Part shown: positions 27,541 to 38,050 of the stretch, in pieces | Layout: each line of letters opens with the position of its first letter | Position numbering within the stretch: the stretch's first letter is position 1 | Source of the DNA: a bacterium | GTDB lineage: Bacteria; Desulfobacterota; DSWW01 | NCBI GenBank assembly: GCA_028277985.1 | Contig: JANQFG010000096.1 | Location: 1 to 64,000, forward strand | Length of the DNA: 64,000 nucleotides | Direction of reading: 5' to 3' | Notes under the pieces: generated by a model | Databases searched by the model: none | Told to the model about the DNA's origin: nothing | What the model saw: only the letters and a program-made list of their open reading frames with translations | Made by a program: the position numbers and the translations under genes

Positions 27541-28032
27541 ATGAAGGCAAAGATTCTGTTCTTCGACGACATCTTCAGCGACCGTTTCCGGAAGCAGCTC
27601 TCTCCGGAACACCTGGCCCTGGATGAAAACTGGGCGACCGCAGTGACCGGCGCCCTGACCGAACCGGACGACCTTGCCGACATCACCTTCGAGCTGACGC
27701 GGTCGGGCGACATCGACGCCTGGAAAGAGGTGATCGAGAAGGAGAAGCCGGACGTCGTTCTCCTGGACCTCTTCTGGCCCGAGGAGGCTTTTGCCAAGTA
27801 CCAGGACCGGGCCCGGGGTTCAGACATCAGCCTCGATGCCCTCCAGCAGATTCGTAAAGCCTACCCGGATCTGCCCATCGTCTGTTACACGGTCAAGCCG
27901 GACAAGGAACTACTGCAGGGATCCTACGCGCGCGGCGCTACCATCTTCATGGAGAAGCTTCCCCTTGCCCTGCCCGAGGTGCAGAGGCCGCTCAAGTATG
28001 TCCTGATCTATCTGCTCAAGTATGCGAAGTAA
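27541..28032 (+). CDS. Stand-alone receiver (REC)-domain response regulator
   Basis: ILFFDD ... VVLLDL ... VCYTVKP ... IFMEKLP acidic pocket, D, T, K; no output domain. Confidence 0.8.
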   Translation: MKAKILFFDDIFSDRFRKQLSPEHLALDENWATAVTGALTEPDDLADITFELTRSGDIDAWKEVIEKEKPDVVLLDLFWPEEAFAKYQDRARGSDISLDALQQIRKAYPDLPIVCYTVKPDKELLQGSYARGATIFMEKLPLALPEVQRPLKYVLIYLLKYAK

Positions 28033-28070
28033 TCTTCTCTGCGCCCCGTCGAGACCGGAAAGGTAGTGAG

Positions 28071-28937
28071 ATGACACAAGACGCCAAGCAACTGAGAATC
28101 CCTCCTCTGGACCCGAACTTCTTCATCCTGGACGAGGACAGGGCAAACCTGGACCGGTTCCACAACATGTCCCGGAGGCATCCTGTCAATATCCTCACCA
28201 CCGGGAATCAGGGGTGCGGCAAGTCGACCCTGGTCCGCCAGTTCGCTCATATCTACCAGAGACCCATGGCGACCTTCCAGGTGGGGCTGCTCCTGGAGTC
28301 GGGCCAGCTCTTCGGGCAACAGAGACTCAAGGGCGGCGAGACCTACTACCAGGAGTTCTTGTTCCCCAGGGCGATCCAGACGCCGGGCTGCGTGGTGCAT
28401 CTGGAGGAGATCAACCGGTCCGAGACGCCCCATGCGCTGAATGAGCTCTTCTCCGTCCTGTCGGAAGACAGGAGCATCTGGATCGACGAGCTCGGTTTCG
28501 TGGAAGTCGCCCCGGAGGTCATCTTCTTCGCGACCATGAACGAAGGAGATCAGTTCACCGGCACGGAGGCCCTCGACGCCGCGTTGAAGGACCGCTTCTA
28601 TCGCATCCATCTCGAGTATCTGCCCCACGATGTCGAGAAGGAAGTGCTGGTCAGGAAGGCCGGTCTTCAGCCGGATCAGGCGGACGAGGTCCTGAGGATC
28701 GTGAACGGGATTCGAAACAACGAACAGCTCGACATCAGCGTGTCGATCCGCCACAGCCTGATGATCGCCGAGCTCGTCGCCCTGGGTGCATCCCTGCGGG
28801 AGGCCCTCGTCTACAGCCTGCAAATCTCCAAAGACACCCTGGAGTCCCTGCTCCTGGCGGTCCAGGTGGAAACCGGGGAAACCGAGACTAGGGCGGAACA
28901 ATACATCCTGTATTTGCCCAACGGCGCATCCGGCTGA
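28071..28937 (+). CDS. MoxR-family AAA+ ATPase, copy 2
   Basis: TTGNQGCGKSTLVRQF; closely similar to 641-1531. Confidence 0.92.
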   Translation: MTQDAKQLRIPPLDPNFFILDEDRANLDRFHNMSRRHPVNILTTGNQGCGKSTLVRQFAHIYQRPMATFQVGLLLESGQLFGQQRLKGGETYYQEFLFPRAIQTPGCVVHLEEINRSETPHALNELFSVLSEDRSIWIDELGFVEVAPEVIFFATMNEGDQFTGTEALDAALKDRFYRIHLEYLPHDVEKEVLVRKAGLQPDQADEVLRIVNGIRNNEQLDISVSIRHSLMIAELVALGASLREALVYSLQISKDTLESLLLAVQVETGETETRAEQYILYLPNGASG

Positions 28938-28947
28938 AGAATCCGCC

Positions 28948-30657
28948 ATGGCCACCTACTCCCGATACTGGCGCAGAAACCTATCACAACACCCCCCGAC
29001 CGAGCTCGGCCTGTCCCTGAAGGCCCTGCGCAAAGTCGCCGGCCACCTCGGCAAGAACGTGAAGCCGGTCTTCTGGAAGGGCATGCAGGCAACGGACACG
29101 AACTCGATCACCCTGGACCCGGATGCTGCAGCCCAATCCTATCCGATCGCATCCGAGACCTTCGATGTCCTGGTCGGCCAGGTAGTGCACGAAGGTCTTT
29201 CCTCCCTGGAATGGAGAGAGTGGGTCGTTGCACAGGTCGAGAAGGGTGCGCCCGATGTCCCTGAGAATCTCGCCCCCTTTATGCAGGCTTTCGTGCAGGC
29301 GGCTGAAGACATCTACATCGCCGAGTTTGCACGGCCCAAGGTCTGGTCCCTGTATCTGTCGAGCTACTGGGAGACCGACCGCCTGAAGAACTCCAGGGAT
29401 CCGGCTCTACCCCCGAGTGCCGAGAGCCTCGCTTTGACCTGGAGAACAAGGGAAACGACCGGCACTCTCCCGGAAGCCCTTCACCATTATTACGACGACC
29501 CCCTCGCCAGACTGCAGGAGTGTACGCGCGCTATCCGGGATCTGGTTTCACTCGATTCCCCGGCGGAGCGAAGGGAGAGGAGGGTCGCTCTGTACCTGAA
29601 GACATGGTCATCCCTGCAAGAGATCCTTTCCGACTGGGAGGATTTCGCGACCTCACCCGATGCGATCAATATGTACGACGAGGCCGCGCCTCAGGGACGG
29701 CTTCCCGAACCGCCCGAATCGGAGGATGCAGAGCGGGAACAGGAAGAGGACGAAAAAGGAGAGACAGCAGGCCTGGATCCGGATCTCGCCGACGAAGTCA
29801 CCAAGCTGGTCGAAGACAACGAGACCGACCTGACCAGGGTCATCCTCACCGCCGTGGAGGACCCGGAGGCCGGGTCCATGAAGACCCGCACCCGGCAAGG
29901 AACGGCCCGGATGGCCATGCAACCCGATCCATTGCTGGTCAAGCAGCTCAAGAAGATATTCACGGAGCAGGAGTCTCTCGTCCGAAGGGCCAGAAGGAGG
30001 CGCGTTCGAAGGGGGCTGATCGAAGGCAACCTCGACGCCCGAAGGCTTCACCGCGTACCGATCGACGGTAAGGTTTTCAAGACCCGGGAGCCGCCCACCT
30101 CCGAGCACTCGTGGCAGATCTGTCTCGTCGCCGACGCCTCCGCGTCCATGGCCGGCAAGGGCGCCCGTCAAAAGCCCTGGCCCATAGCGGAAAAGGCATT
30201 CGCCTCCCTTGCCGAGGCCTCCAAGGGCTCGAGAAACCACGTCGACATCTACGCTTACCACGAAGAGCGAAACCGGTGCACCCTCACACAGCTCTATCAC
30301 GGAGGCGATCTCTACACGGTCGTTCCTTCCGGCCGGACTCCTTCCGGCCAGGCAATCATGGCCGCCGCCGTGACCCTTCGCGAAAGGCGACAGCGGAGCA
30401 TCATCATCCACATCACCGACGGAGCCTCCAACTGCGGGGTGCGTCTCAGCGATGCGGTCGAATTCTGCTCGCGTAACGCGATCGAGGTCTTCACGATCGG
30501 TTGTGGGTGCAGCCAGCAGACCAAGGATTTTCTTCGGGCGTGCTTTGCCTACGATCGGCTCTTCTTCATGAAGAACATCCGCACCCTGCCTCTCGTCCTG
30601 GAACGCTTGCTGCGGCAGAGGATCCTCTATCCGATCCGCTACGGCCGCTCTTCATAG
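28948..30657 (+). CDS. VWA-domain protein (NorD/CbbO-like), copy 2
   Basis: ICLVADASASMAGKGARQK (MIDAS), 'SIIIHITDGASNCG'; start trimmed to ATG 28948 after the MoxR gene. Confidence 0.87.
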   Translation: MATYSRYWRRNLSQHPPTELGLSLKALRKVAGHLGKNVKPVFWKGMQATDTNSITLDPDAAAQSYPIASETFDVLVGQVVHEGLSSLEWREWVVAQVEKGAPDVPENLAPFMQAFVQAAEDIYIAEFARPKVWSLYLSSYWETDRLKNSRDPALPPSAESLALTWRTRETTGTLPEALHHYYDDPLARLQECTRAIRDLVSLDSPAERRERRVALYLKTWSSLQEILSDWEDFATSPDAINMYDEAAPQGRLPEPPESEDAEREQEEDEKGETAGLDPDLADEVTKLVEDNETDLTRVILTAVEDPEAGSMKTRTRQGTARMAMQPDPLLVKQLKKIFTEQESLVRRARRRRVRRGLIEGNLDARRLHRVPIDGKVFKTREPPTSEHSWQICLVADASASMAGKGARQKPWPIAEKAFASLAEASKGSRNHVDIYAYHEERNRCTLTQLYHGGDLYTVVPSGRTPSGQAIMAAAVTLRERRQRSIIIHITDGASNCGVRLSDAVEFCSRNAIEVFTIGCGCSQQTKDFLRACFAYDRLFFMKNIRTLPLVLERLLRQRILYPIRYGRSS

Positions 30658-30783
30658 ATCGCACACCGCTTTCTTTCATGCTATATTCCCGGCGGAACAC
30701 AGAACGACCAGGTTCGGAACGTTGGGCAGAGCGAGATTTCGACCCGTATCGGCACCACCCCTTTCCAGCTGTGGAGGCACTGC

Positions 30784-32619
30784 ATGAGTGAGGATCGGAC
30801 CGATGCACCGTCAGGCACGGGCCTGGAGCAGAGGATTACCGAGCTCGAGCAGTCCGTGCTCTCCTTCCAGAGGAAGAGCAAATTCTTCGAGATGTTGATC
30901 CGCAGCCTTCCGGGCGTCTTCTACGTGATCGAGGACAACCTGAAATTCCAGAACTGGAACAAGAACCTGGAAAAGATAACCGGGTATTCCTCAGAGGAAG
31001 TCCGCACGAAGACGGTCATGGACATGTTCGTGGGGCGAGACGCACAAAGGATTCTGCAAGCGATTCAGAAGGCCCTGGCAACCGGCGCGGCAACCGTAGA
31101 GGCGGATGTGGCAACCAAAGACGGAAACCGCATTCCCTATTTCTTCTCCGGAACGAGCGCGAGGATGAAGGAGAGCTCGTACGTCCTCGGCATCGGTACG
31201 GACCTGAGCGCACTCAAGCATGCGACGAATGCATTGGGCGAAAGCGAAGCATTCTACCGCATGCTGGCGGAGCGCATGACCGTGGGTGTACTCCTCGCTC
31301 AACAGTCGAACATCGTCTTTGTGAACGATGCGCTCGTGTCCATGCTCGGCCACCGGGATTCCGGGGAACTGCTGGGCGAAGACGCCTTCTCCCTCTCGTC
31401 GGCCGGATCGGAAACCTATACCCAGTGCATGTTCGATTCCCTCGAACGAGGCGTGTCCGAGGAGCAGCCCTTCGAGACCCGCTGGCGAACGAAATCCGGC
31501 GGAGAGATCTGGGTAGAGGGTCGAGCCTCGCTCATCCGGTGGAAGAGCCTTCCTACTGTCTTCATGAGCGTTCGGGACATCACAGAGGCGAAGCTGAGAG
31601 AAATCGCAATGCAGCAGGACGCGGAGCTTCTGAGGCAGGAGAACATCAACCTCCGCTCTTCGATCAAGGACCGATTCCGCCTGGGAAGCATCATTGGTAA
31701 GAGCCGCGCCATGCAGGAGGTCTACGAACGCGTCCTGAGCGCCGCAACCACACACGCGAACGTCATCATCTACGGAGAATCGGGTACCGGCAAGGAACTG
31801 GTGGCAAGGGCGATCCATGAGATGAGCACCCGCTCCCACAAGCCCTTCGTGCCGGTCAACTGTGCCGCCATCCCGGAGAATCTGCTGGAAAGCGAGTTCT
31901 TCGGGCACAAGAAGGGAGCCTTTACCGGCGCCCACGCGGACAAGCAGGGCTACCTGGAAATGGCGGATGGAGGCATCCTCTTTCTGGATGAGGTGGGGGA
32001 GTTGAGCCTCAACCTGCAGGCGAAGCTCTTGCGCGCCATAGAGGATGGAAGCTTCACGCCCGTGGGGAGCGCCATGAACCGCGCCGCCGATTTTCGTGTC
32101 ATCGCCGCCACGAACAGAGATCTTCTCGAACAGATCAAGAAGGGCGGCATGCGTGAAGACTTCTTCTACCGGATCCACGTGATCCCGATCCATGTGCCTC
32201 CACTCCGGGACCGAAAGGAGGATATTCCTCTCTTGCTCGAGCACTTCTTGAAAATATACTCCGAGAAGGGAAGGACAAAGCCGATTCCGGGCCATGTCAT
32301 AGGCGAGATGATCAACTACGACTGGCCGGGCAACGTGCGCGAGCTCCAGAATGCGATTCAGCGGTACCTGGCCGTAAAGAAGCTCGAATTCGTCCCTTCC
32401 GGAGGTTCGGATGTAGGAACGCGGGAGGAGAGCAGGAAGAGGATCCAAGTGGAGCGGGAAGAGGATCTCTTGCTGGAGGGGAGCCTGATGGAGGCGGAGA
32501 GGGTCGCCATCCGGAAGGCCCTGGACCGGTGTCTGGGGAACCGGACCAGAGCGGCCAAGATGTTGGGCATCTCACGAAAGACACTGCTCAGGAAGCTGAA
32601 ACGGCTCGACCTCTCTTGA
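30784..32619 (+). CDS. PAS-domain sigma54-dependent activator, copy 2
   Basis: 611 aa; [52 protein letters not shown]-terminal HTH. Confidence 0.93.
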   Translation: MSEDRTDAPSGTGLEQRITELEQSVLSFQRKSKFFEMLIRSLPGVFYVIEDNLKFQNWNKNLEKITGYSSEEVRTKTVMDMFVGRDAQRILQAIQKALATGAATVEADVATKDGNRIPYFFSGTSARMKESSYVLGIGTDLSALKHATNALGESEAFYRMLAERMTVGVLLAQQSNIVFVNDALVSMLGHRDSGELLGEDAFSLSSAGSETYTQCMFDSLERGVSEEQPFETRWRTKSGGEIWVEGRASLIRWKSLPTVFMSVRDITEAKLREIAMQQDAELLRQENINLRSSIKDRFRLGSIIGKSRAMQEVYERVLSAATTHANVIIYGESGTGKELVARAIHEMSTRSHKPFVPVNCAAIPENLLESEFFGHKKGAFTGAHADKQGYLEMADGGILFLDEVGELSLNLQAKLLRAIEDGSFTPVGSAMNRAADFRVIAATNRDLLEQIKKGGMREDFFYRIHVIPIHVPPLRDRKEDIPLLLEHFLKIYSEKGRTKPIPGHVIGEMINYDWPGNVRELQNAIQRYLAVKKLEFVPSGGSDVGTREESRKRIQVEREEDLLLEGSLMEAERVAIRKALDRCLGNRTRAAKMLGISRKTLLRKLKRLDLS

Positions 32620-32644
32620 TCCTCCTCTCCGCAAGACGTCCCAA

Positions 32645-32661
32645 TCATGACCCATTCATGA
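32645..32661. promoter_or_regulatory. Candidate UAS palindrome upstream of GRE 2
   Basis: TCATG-ACCCATT-CATGA inverted repeat, about 185 bp upstream of the sigma54 promoter. Confidence 0.4.
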
Positions 32662-32844
32662 GAAGGCTGGATCATTTTGTCCTTCTCGTTCCAGCTACGA
32701 AAAACACAAACGATAATAAAGAATTAGACCTCTTGTTCCGATCATCGGCTGTCCCATTTCTGTCACACCTGTGATTCGTCGAATCGACTGCAGACGCTCA
32801 TTATCCGTAACAATAACGACCATTTAGCACGGCCGGATCTTCAC

Positions 32845-32860
32845 TGGCATTCATTTTGCC
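32845..32860 (+). promoter_or_regulatory. Sigma54 promoter upstream of GRE alpha 2
   Basis: TGGCATTCATTTTGCC (GG-N10-GC), about 60 bp before ATG 32922. Confidence 0.85.
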
Positions 32861-32921
32861 TTTTCATGGACGTTTGGAGGACAATACTCCGAACCCGAAT
32901 CCGTCACAGGGAGGGGACCCA

Positions 32922-35429
32922 ATGACCGAATCTGCGCAGTTCCAGAAAGATGTCGAGGCCTTCGAGAACAAACAGGAATGGTGGTGGGCTGCGGAGAAGA
33001 AGCGCTCCCAGAGACTGGACTACCTGCGCAAGGCGGTCTGGAAGAAAGGCGCCATCGGCGGCAATTACAACCCGGGCATCAAGATCGACATGGAACTGGC
33101 CACCCTGTTCACCGACACCTACTTCAGCGAGGATGCGAAACACGACGAGCAGATGATGAGAAAGGCGAAGGCCCTCGCGCATGTGCTCGACAACATCAGC
33201 ATCTTTATCACGGACCGGGCCCAGATCGTCGGCTATGTGGGCAGCGCACCCCATACCATTGCCTGGCGCGTCGACGGGGCCAGCATGGTGAATGAAGAGG
33301 TGTACAACGAGCCAGGAATTCACGCCGAGCCTGAGGAAGAGTCTCTCAAAAAGGTGGCTGAGCTCTGCTCGCAGTGGGCCGGCGAGGCGGCCATCGACAA
33401 GCTCGCTCGCCTGCTCGATCCGGAGGACGCGGTCAAATTCATGAGCGGCGCAATCGGCTGGGGCACCCCGACCTCCGCCTTCGGGTACTCGGGCAAGGAC
33501 TACGAATACTTCATGACGGGCAAGCGGGGCTTCGAGGATATCATCCAGGAGATCGAAGAGAACCTCGAGAAGGCCGAAGAGAAGACCATCGGTGTGCCCG
33601 GGCCCGAACTCCTGCCCCTTTACAAGAAGATCCAGAACTGGGATGCCATGAGGATCGTGCTGGAAGCGGCGATCCGGTTCGCGAAGCGCTACGCGCGGCT
33701 CGCCCGGATCGTGGCCGAAAGTTTCGAAAGCGATCCGGGACGAAAGGAAGAGTTGCTTCGGATCGCGGAGACCTGCGAACGGGTTCCGGCGAAACCTCCA
33801 CGGAACCTTCAAGAGTCGCTCCAGCTGGACCATTTCGTCCAGGTCCTCGTCCGCTTCGAGGCTTACGAAGGTGCATGGCCTGCCCGACCCGACTACTATC
33901 ACGGCCCTTACTATGACAAGGACGTGAATGTGGACGAGACGCTTACCAAGGAAGAGGCCCTGGATCTCGTGGGCGAATTCCTGATCCGTGCCTATGAGGT
34001 AGGCATGTTCGGGCCAAGGTGGGGCCGAGAGGGTCTCCAGGGGATCACGGGTACCTGGGTGTGGACCCTGGGCGGAGTCAAACCCGACGGCTCGGACGCA
34101 TGTAACGACATGACCGTTGCGATGCTGCAGGCAGCGAGGCTTGTGCGCGTTTCCAACCCGACCTTCGGCTTCCGTTGGCACCCAAAGGTGAGTGATGAGG
34201 TGATGCGCGAGTGCTTCGAATGCATCCGCCAGGGCCTGGGATACCCCTCCATGCGGAACGATCCGGTGCTGGTTCAGAACGCGATGCACTGGCACGGGCA
34301 TCCGCTCGAGGAAGCGAGACTGTGGGTCCACCAGGCTTGCATGTCACCGTGTCCCACCACGAAGCACGGGGCCCAGCCGATGCGCATGGCCTCGGCCACT
34401 GCGAATTGTGCCAAGATCGTCGAATACGCCTTGAGTGACGGCTACGACCGGGTGGTGTCCATGCAGATGGGGCCCAGGACCGGGAACCCAAGAGAGTTCA
34501 CCGACTTCGAACAACTCTTCCAGGCATGGGTCAAACAGATGGAGTGGCTCTTCAGCACCCTTGTGCGCACGGTGAATCTGGGGCGCTACATGGATCCGGA
34601 GCTCTACGGCAGACCGCTTCTTTCGGCGATCTCGGAACGCTCGGTGGAATCCGGCCTGGATATCGTCAACCCCGAGGGGGAGAGAGGAAACTGCTGGATC
34701 ACAGCCTTCACCTGGGTGGAAAATGCGGACAGTCTCGCGGCCGTGAAGAAGCTCGTCTTCGACCAGAAGAAGTACACCATGGATCAACTGATCACCGCCA
34801 TGGAGGCGAACTGGGAAGGCTACGAAAAGATGCGCCTGGACTTCGTCAGGAATGCACCCAAGTGGGGCAATGACGACGACTATGTAGACGAGATCATGAT
34901 TCGCTGCCTCAGGGAATGCGCGCGCTTCTCCAGGGTGATCAAGTGTCCGAGCGGGAACAGCTGGCCCATACTTCCGGAGAACGTGAGTGGGAACATTCAC
35001 TACGCGAACGTCGTGGGCCCCCTTCCGAACGGGCGAAGACTCGGCGATGCCCTGTACGACGGCGGCATCTCCCCCGGGCCGGGGCTGGACAAGAAAGGGC
35101 CAACCGCCGTGCTCAAGTCCTGCGGCAAGATCGATCACGTTGCGGACGGGCGGGCCTTCCTGTTGAACCAGCGGCTCTCCCCGACGCAGCTCGAGGGGGA
35201 AAAGGGCTACCAGCTCTGGAAGGCGTACATGAAGACCTGGTCCGAGCTCGGGCTCGACCATGTTCAGTTCAACATGGTCTCGGACAAGACCCTGCGCGCC
35301 GCGCAGAGGGACCCGGAAAAGTACTCCGAGGTGATCGTGAGGGTGGCCGGCTACAGCGCCCACTTCGTCGACATCAGCAGGAAGACTCAGGACAACATCA
35401 TACAGAGAACCGTTCAGGGGATCGGATGA
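32922..35429 (+). CDS. Glycyl-radical enzyme, fumarate-adding family alpha subunit, copy 2
   Basis: 835 aa; VHQACMSPCPTTKHGAQPMRM and RVAGYSAHFVDISRKTQDN; start trimmed to ATG 32922. Confidence 0.92.
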   Translation: MTESAQFQKDVEAFENKQEWWWAAEKKRSQRLDYLRKAVWKKGAIGGNYNPGIKIDMELATLFTDTYFSEDAKHDEQMMRKAKALAHVLDNISIFITDRAQIVGYVGSAPHTIAWRVDGASMVNEEVYNEPGIHAEPEEESLKKVAELCSQWAGEAAIDKLARLLDPEDAVKFMSGAIGWGTPTSAFGYSGKDYEYFMTGKRGFEDIIQEIEENLEKAEEKTIGVPGPELLPLYKKIQNWDAMRIVLEAAIRFAKRYARLARIVAESFESDPGRKEELLRIAETCERVPAKPPRNLQESLQLDHFVQVLVRFEAYEGAWPARPDYYHGPYYDKDVNVDETLTKEEALDLVGEFLIRAYEVGMFGPRWGREGLQGITGTWVWTLGGVKPDGSDACNDMTVAMLQAARLVRVSNPTFGFRWHPKVSDEVMRECFECIRQGLGYPSMRNDPVLVQNAMHWHGHPLEEARLWVHQACMSPCPTTKHGAQPMRMASATANCAKIVEYALSDGYDRVVSMQMGPRTGNPREFTDFEQLFQAWVKQMEWLFSTLVRTVNLGRYMDPELYGRPLLSAISERSVESGLDIVNPEGERGNCWITAFTWVENADSLAAVKKLVFDQKKYTMDQLITAMEANWEGYEKMRLDFVRNAPKWGNDDDYVDEIMIRCLRECARFSRVIKCPSGNSWPILPENVSGNIHYANVVGPLPNGRRLGDALYDGGISPGPGLDKKGPTAVLKSCGKIDHVADGRAFLLNQRLSPTQLEGEKGYQLWKAYMKTWSELGLDHVQFNMVSDKTLRAAQRDPEKYSEVIVRVAGYSAHFVDISRKTQDNIIQRTVQGIG

Positions 35430-35484
35430 TCGGAAATCCGGACACCGGCCCGCAAGGTGCGTCGAGGTTCCTGTACTCTGCGGG

Positions 35485-35739
35485 CTACGGTCCGTCTTGG
35501 ACCACGCAGAGACCGTAGCAGTCCCCGAGTTTTTCGCTGCATTGGGAGAAACAGGTCTTCCTGGCCCGCTTGTTCTCGCCTTTTACGCAGCCTGAAATAC
35601 ACCAGCTGTGAAGCTTCTGGCAGTGTTGGGCACACTCCACTCCCTCGCTGGTCCGAAAGGCGGGCATATCCGGCAGGGGCTGGACCCTGGAGCAGCCCAC
35701 GATCAGGATCACCATAAACGCGAGAGAGTACTTCCTCAA
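35485..35739 (-). CDS. Cys-rich putative lipoprotein
   Basis: MRKYSLAFMVILIVGCSRVQPLPDM lipobox-like signal; many Cys. Confidence 0.6.
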   Translation of the reverse strand: MRKYSLAFMVILIVGCSRVQPLPDMPAFRTSEGVECAQHCQKLHSWCISGCVKGENKRARKTCFSQCSEKLGDCYGLCVVQDGP

Positions 35740-35980
35740 GGTTTCGTCTCCCCTTCTTTCTGCCCCCCTTCTCCAGACCCTTCAGGCCGCCGCGTCACAG
35801 GTCCCTACCCCTCTATCCTTTCATGCTTATGCTGTCAAGGGAGGTTGAAACAAGGAGCGAATATCTCCGGCATGGCGCGCAAACTCACCTAACCTGGCAA
35901 CCATGTGGGCGGGACCGCGCCAGCCCCAGGAGACTTGGGAGACAAGCAAGAGGTACGAATTCGTCTGTCTAGACGGAATC

Positions 35981-36562
35981 CTACTGCGCGAGGGGAATGA
36001 ACGTGATCTTCTTCACCCCGGCACTCGCCTCGGCGAAACCGCCGCTGTTCTTCATTGTGAAGACCGACATCCCCGCCCGGTCGCTTATGTTGGCGGAATT
36101 CGTGTCGTGAGGCCCGAAGGCGGCCGCCTGCTGGGTCGCGACCGTTTCGATGTCTCTGAACTGATTCATGGTCGCTTCATTGTCGAAAAAGATCACCTCT
36201 GCGTAGCTTCCCCCTCCGATCTGCACACCCAGGGTGAGGTGGGTCATCTTCACTTTTCCAACCAGCTTCTTCTGCTCGTAGACCAGACCTTCGCCATAGG
36301 CCCCACCGACCATGGCTGCGCCTTTCTCGATCCGGGGGAAGACCATGTATCCGTATGCGGTCTCGAAGAGGTCGGCGGCTCGGGGTTCCTGGATCTCGAA
36401 ACGCTGAATCGTTTCTTTCACCTCGTCCGTTATATCCTCCTGCCAGGCAAAACAAGGTGAACCGGCAAAGACCAGAAAAGCCATTGCAAGGAAGCACACG
36501 GATCGGAACTTCTTCAAGGTCATCTGCATAGCTCGGCACCCCACTGTTTCTTTTCTCAACAA
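35981..36562 (-). CDS. SYLF/Ysc84-domain (lipid-binding) secreted protein
   Basis: AYGYMVFPRIEKGAAMVGGAYGEGLVYEQ...VGVQIGGGSYAEVIFF-type motif; signal peptide. Confidence 0.88.
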   Translation of the reverse strand: MLRKETVGCRAMQMTLKKFRSVCFLAMAFLVFAGSPCFAWQEDITDEVKETIQRFEIQEPRAADLFETAYGYMVFPRIEKGAAMVGGAYGEGLVYEQKKLVGKVKMTHLTLGVQIGGGSYAEVIFFDNEATMNQFRDIETVATQQAAAFGPHDTNSANISDRAGMSVFTMKNSGGFAEASAGVKKITFIPLAQ

Positions 36563-36803
36563 GGTTAGCGATCTTTCCTATATTTTAGATAACATACTTT
36601 TGATGTAGAGCCAACTCTTTTGATGTAAAAGCAACTCTGGTGGATTCACCGTTCCAGGCGTTTCCGGGGACCGGCCCCGCCCCCTCGTGGGAAACAGCCT
36701 TCGGGCTCCCCTTCCCTGCAAGATATTCTCAGTAAATTCAATATGTTAATATATATGTACTGCCATCTCGTATCCACAGCGCAGCCACGCGTCTCAGAAT
36801 GGG

Positions 36804-37820
36804 TCACAGACCGTTCGGCTTGATGATCACCTTGATCGAATCCTTCCCCTCCATCACCAACTCAAAGCCCCTGACCACATCCTCGAGGGGAAGCAGGTGG
36901 GTGATCATATCCTCGACCCCCACCTTTCCGCTGCCGATCAGATCCATGGCCTCGGCGATATCGGGCGGCCCGCAATAATAGGATGTGAGCATTCTGATTT
37001 CTTTCATCCAGAAATCGTTGATCGGGGCGGTCACCTCCTTGTCGGGACCTGGAACCGTGAAAAAGATGATCGCGCCCCCCTTGTCCACGCATTGCCAGGC
37101 CTGCTCAAATGCCGGTGGCGCTGCGGTGCACATGATGATCACGTCCGCCTTGCGACCACTCCTCTTTATCAGTTCCGAGGGCACGTCAGCCATGGCATCG
37201 AGGACGATATCCGCACCGAACTCCGATGCAGCTCGCCTTCGTTGCTCCTGGGTGTCGGTCGCTACGATTCGGCAGCACCTGTACCTTGCGACTTTGATAT
37301 GCATCAGGCCGGACATCCCGCAACCCATCACCATGACCGTCTGGTCCTGCCTGAGCCCGGCCAGCCGCTGTGCCCTGACCACACATGCCAGCGGTTCGAT
37401 GAATGTGCTCTGATCGTAAGAGATCTGTTCAGGTAGAGGATAGACGCCGTGCTCGACCAGCGCAGCCGGTACGAGCACGTATTCTGAAAGTCCGCCCGGC
37501 AGTCGATCCTTCACTACCGAACACACCGGATGGTGTCCTTCCTTGCAGTCCTTGCACTTCATACAGGGGACCTTGGGAGGGACAAACACTCGGTCGCCGA
37601 CTTCGAGGCCGTCGACACCGTGTCCCAACTCAACGATCTGGGCGCCGATCTCGTGGCCGGGCACCAGCGGCGCCCGCGGAAGACGGTACCACTCGACAAT
37701 ATCGCTGCCGCAAATCCCGCAGGAAAGGATCTTGAGAAGGATCTCGCCGGGTCCCGGAACAGGCCGGGGGACGTCTTCAATGCGAATATCCCTATTGTTG
37801 TACCACCTTGCAAGCTTCAT
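36804..37820 (-). CDS. Zinc-dependent alcohol dehydrogenase (MDR family)
   Basis: GICGSDIVEWYR, GHEIGAQIVELG, four Cys CMKCKDCKEGHHPVC. Confidence 0.92.
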   Translation of the reverse strand: MKLARWYNNRDIRIEDVPRPVPGPGEILLKILSCGICGSDIVEWYRLPRAPLVPGHEIGAQIVELGHGVDGLEVGDRVFVPPKVPCMKCKDCKEGHHPVCSVVKDRLPGGLSEYVLVPAALVEHGVYPLPEQISYDQSTFIEPLACVVRAQRLAGLRQDQTVMVMGCGMSGLMHIKVARYRCCRIVATDTQEQRRRAASEFGADIVLDAMADVPSELIKRSGRKADVIIMCTAAPPAFEQAWQCVDKGGAIIFFTVPGPDKEVTAPINDFWMKEIRMLTSYYCGPPDIAEAMDLIGSGKVGVEDMITHLLPLEDVVRGFELVMEGKDSIKVIIKPNGL

Positions 37821-38050
37821 TTGGTGCGGTCTCCAGTGATTCCTGCGACCCAAGCATAGGTCTCTGTCCGAGGCAAATCAAGAGGAACGAGTCCCGGATG
37901 ATCCGCCTCGTAGTCATTGCGTTCCTCGCTTTCCGTCCCTCACGCAGCCCCCACAACATATCGGACCTCCGCCTCTTTGACACAAGAGTTCCCTCTGCCG
38001 TACTCTGTTATGAAACAAAACAATATTCCTATCGACAAACCATAACTGCT

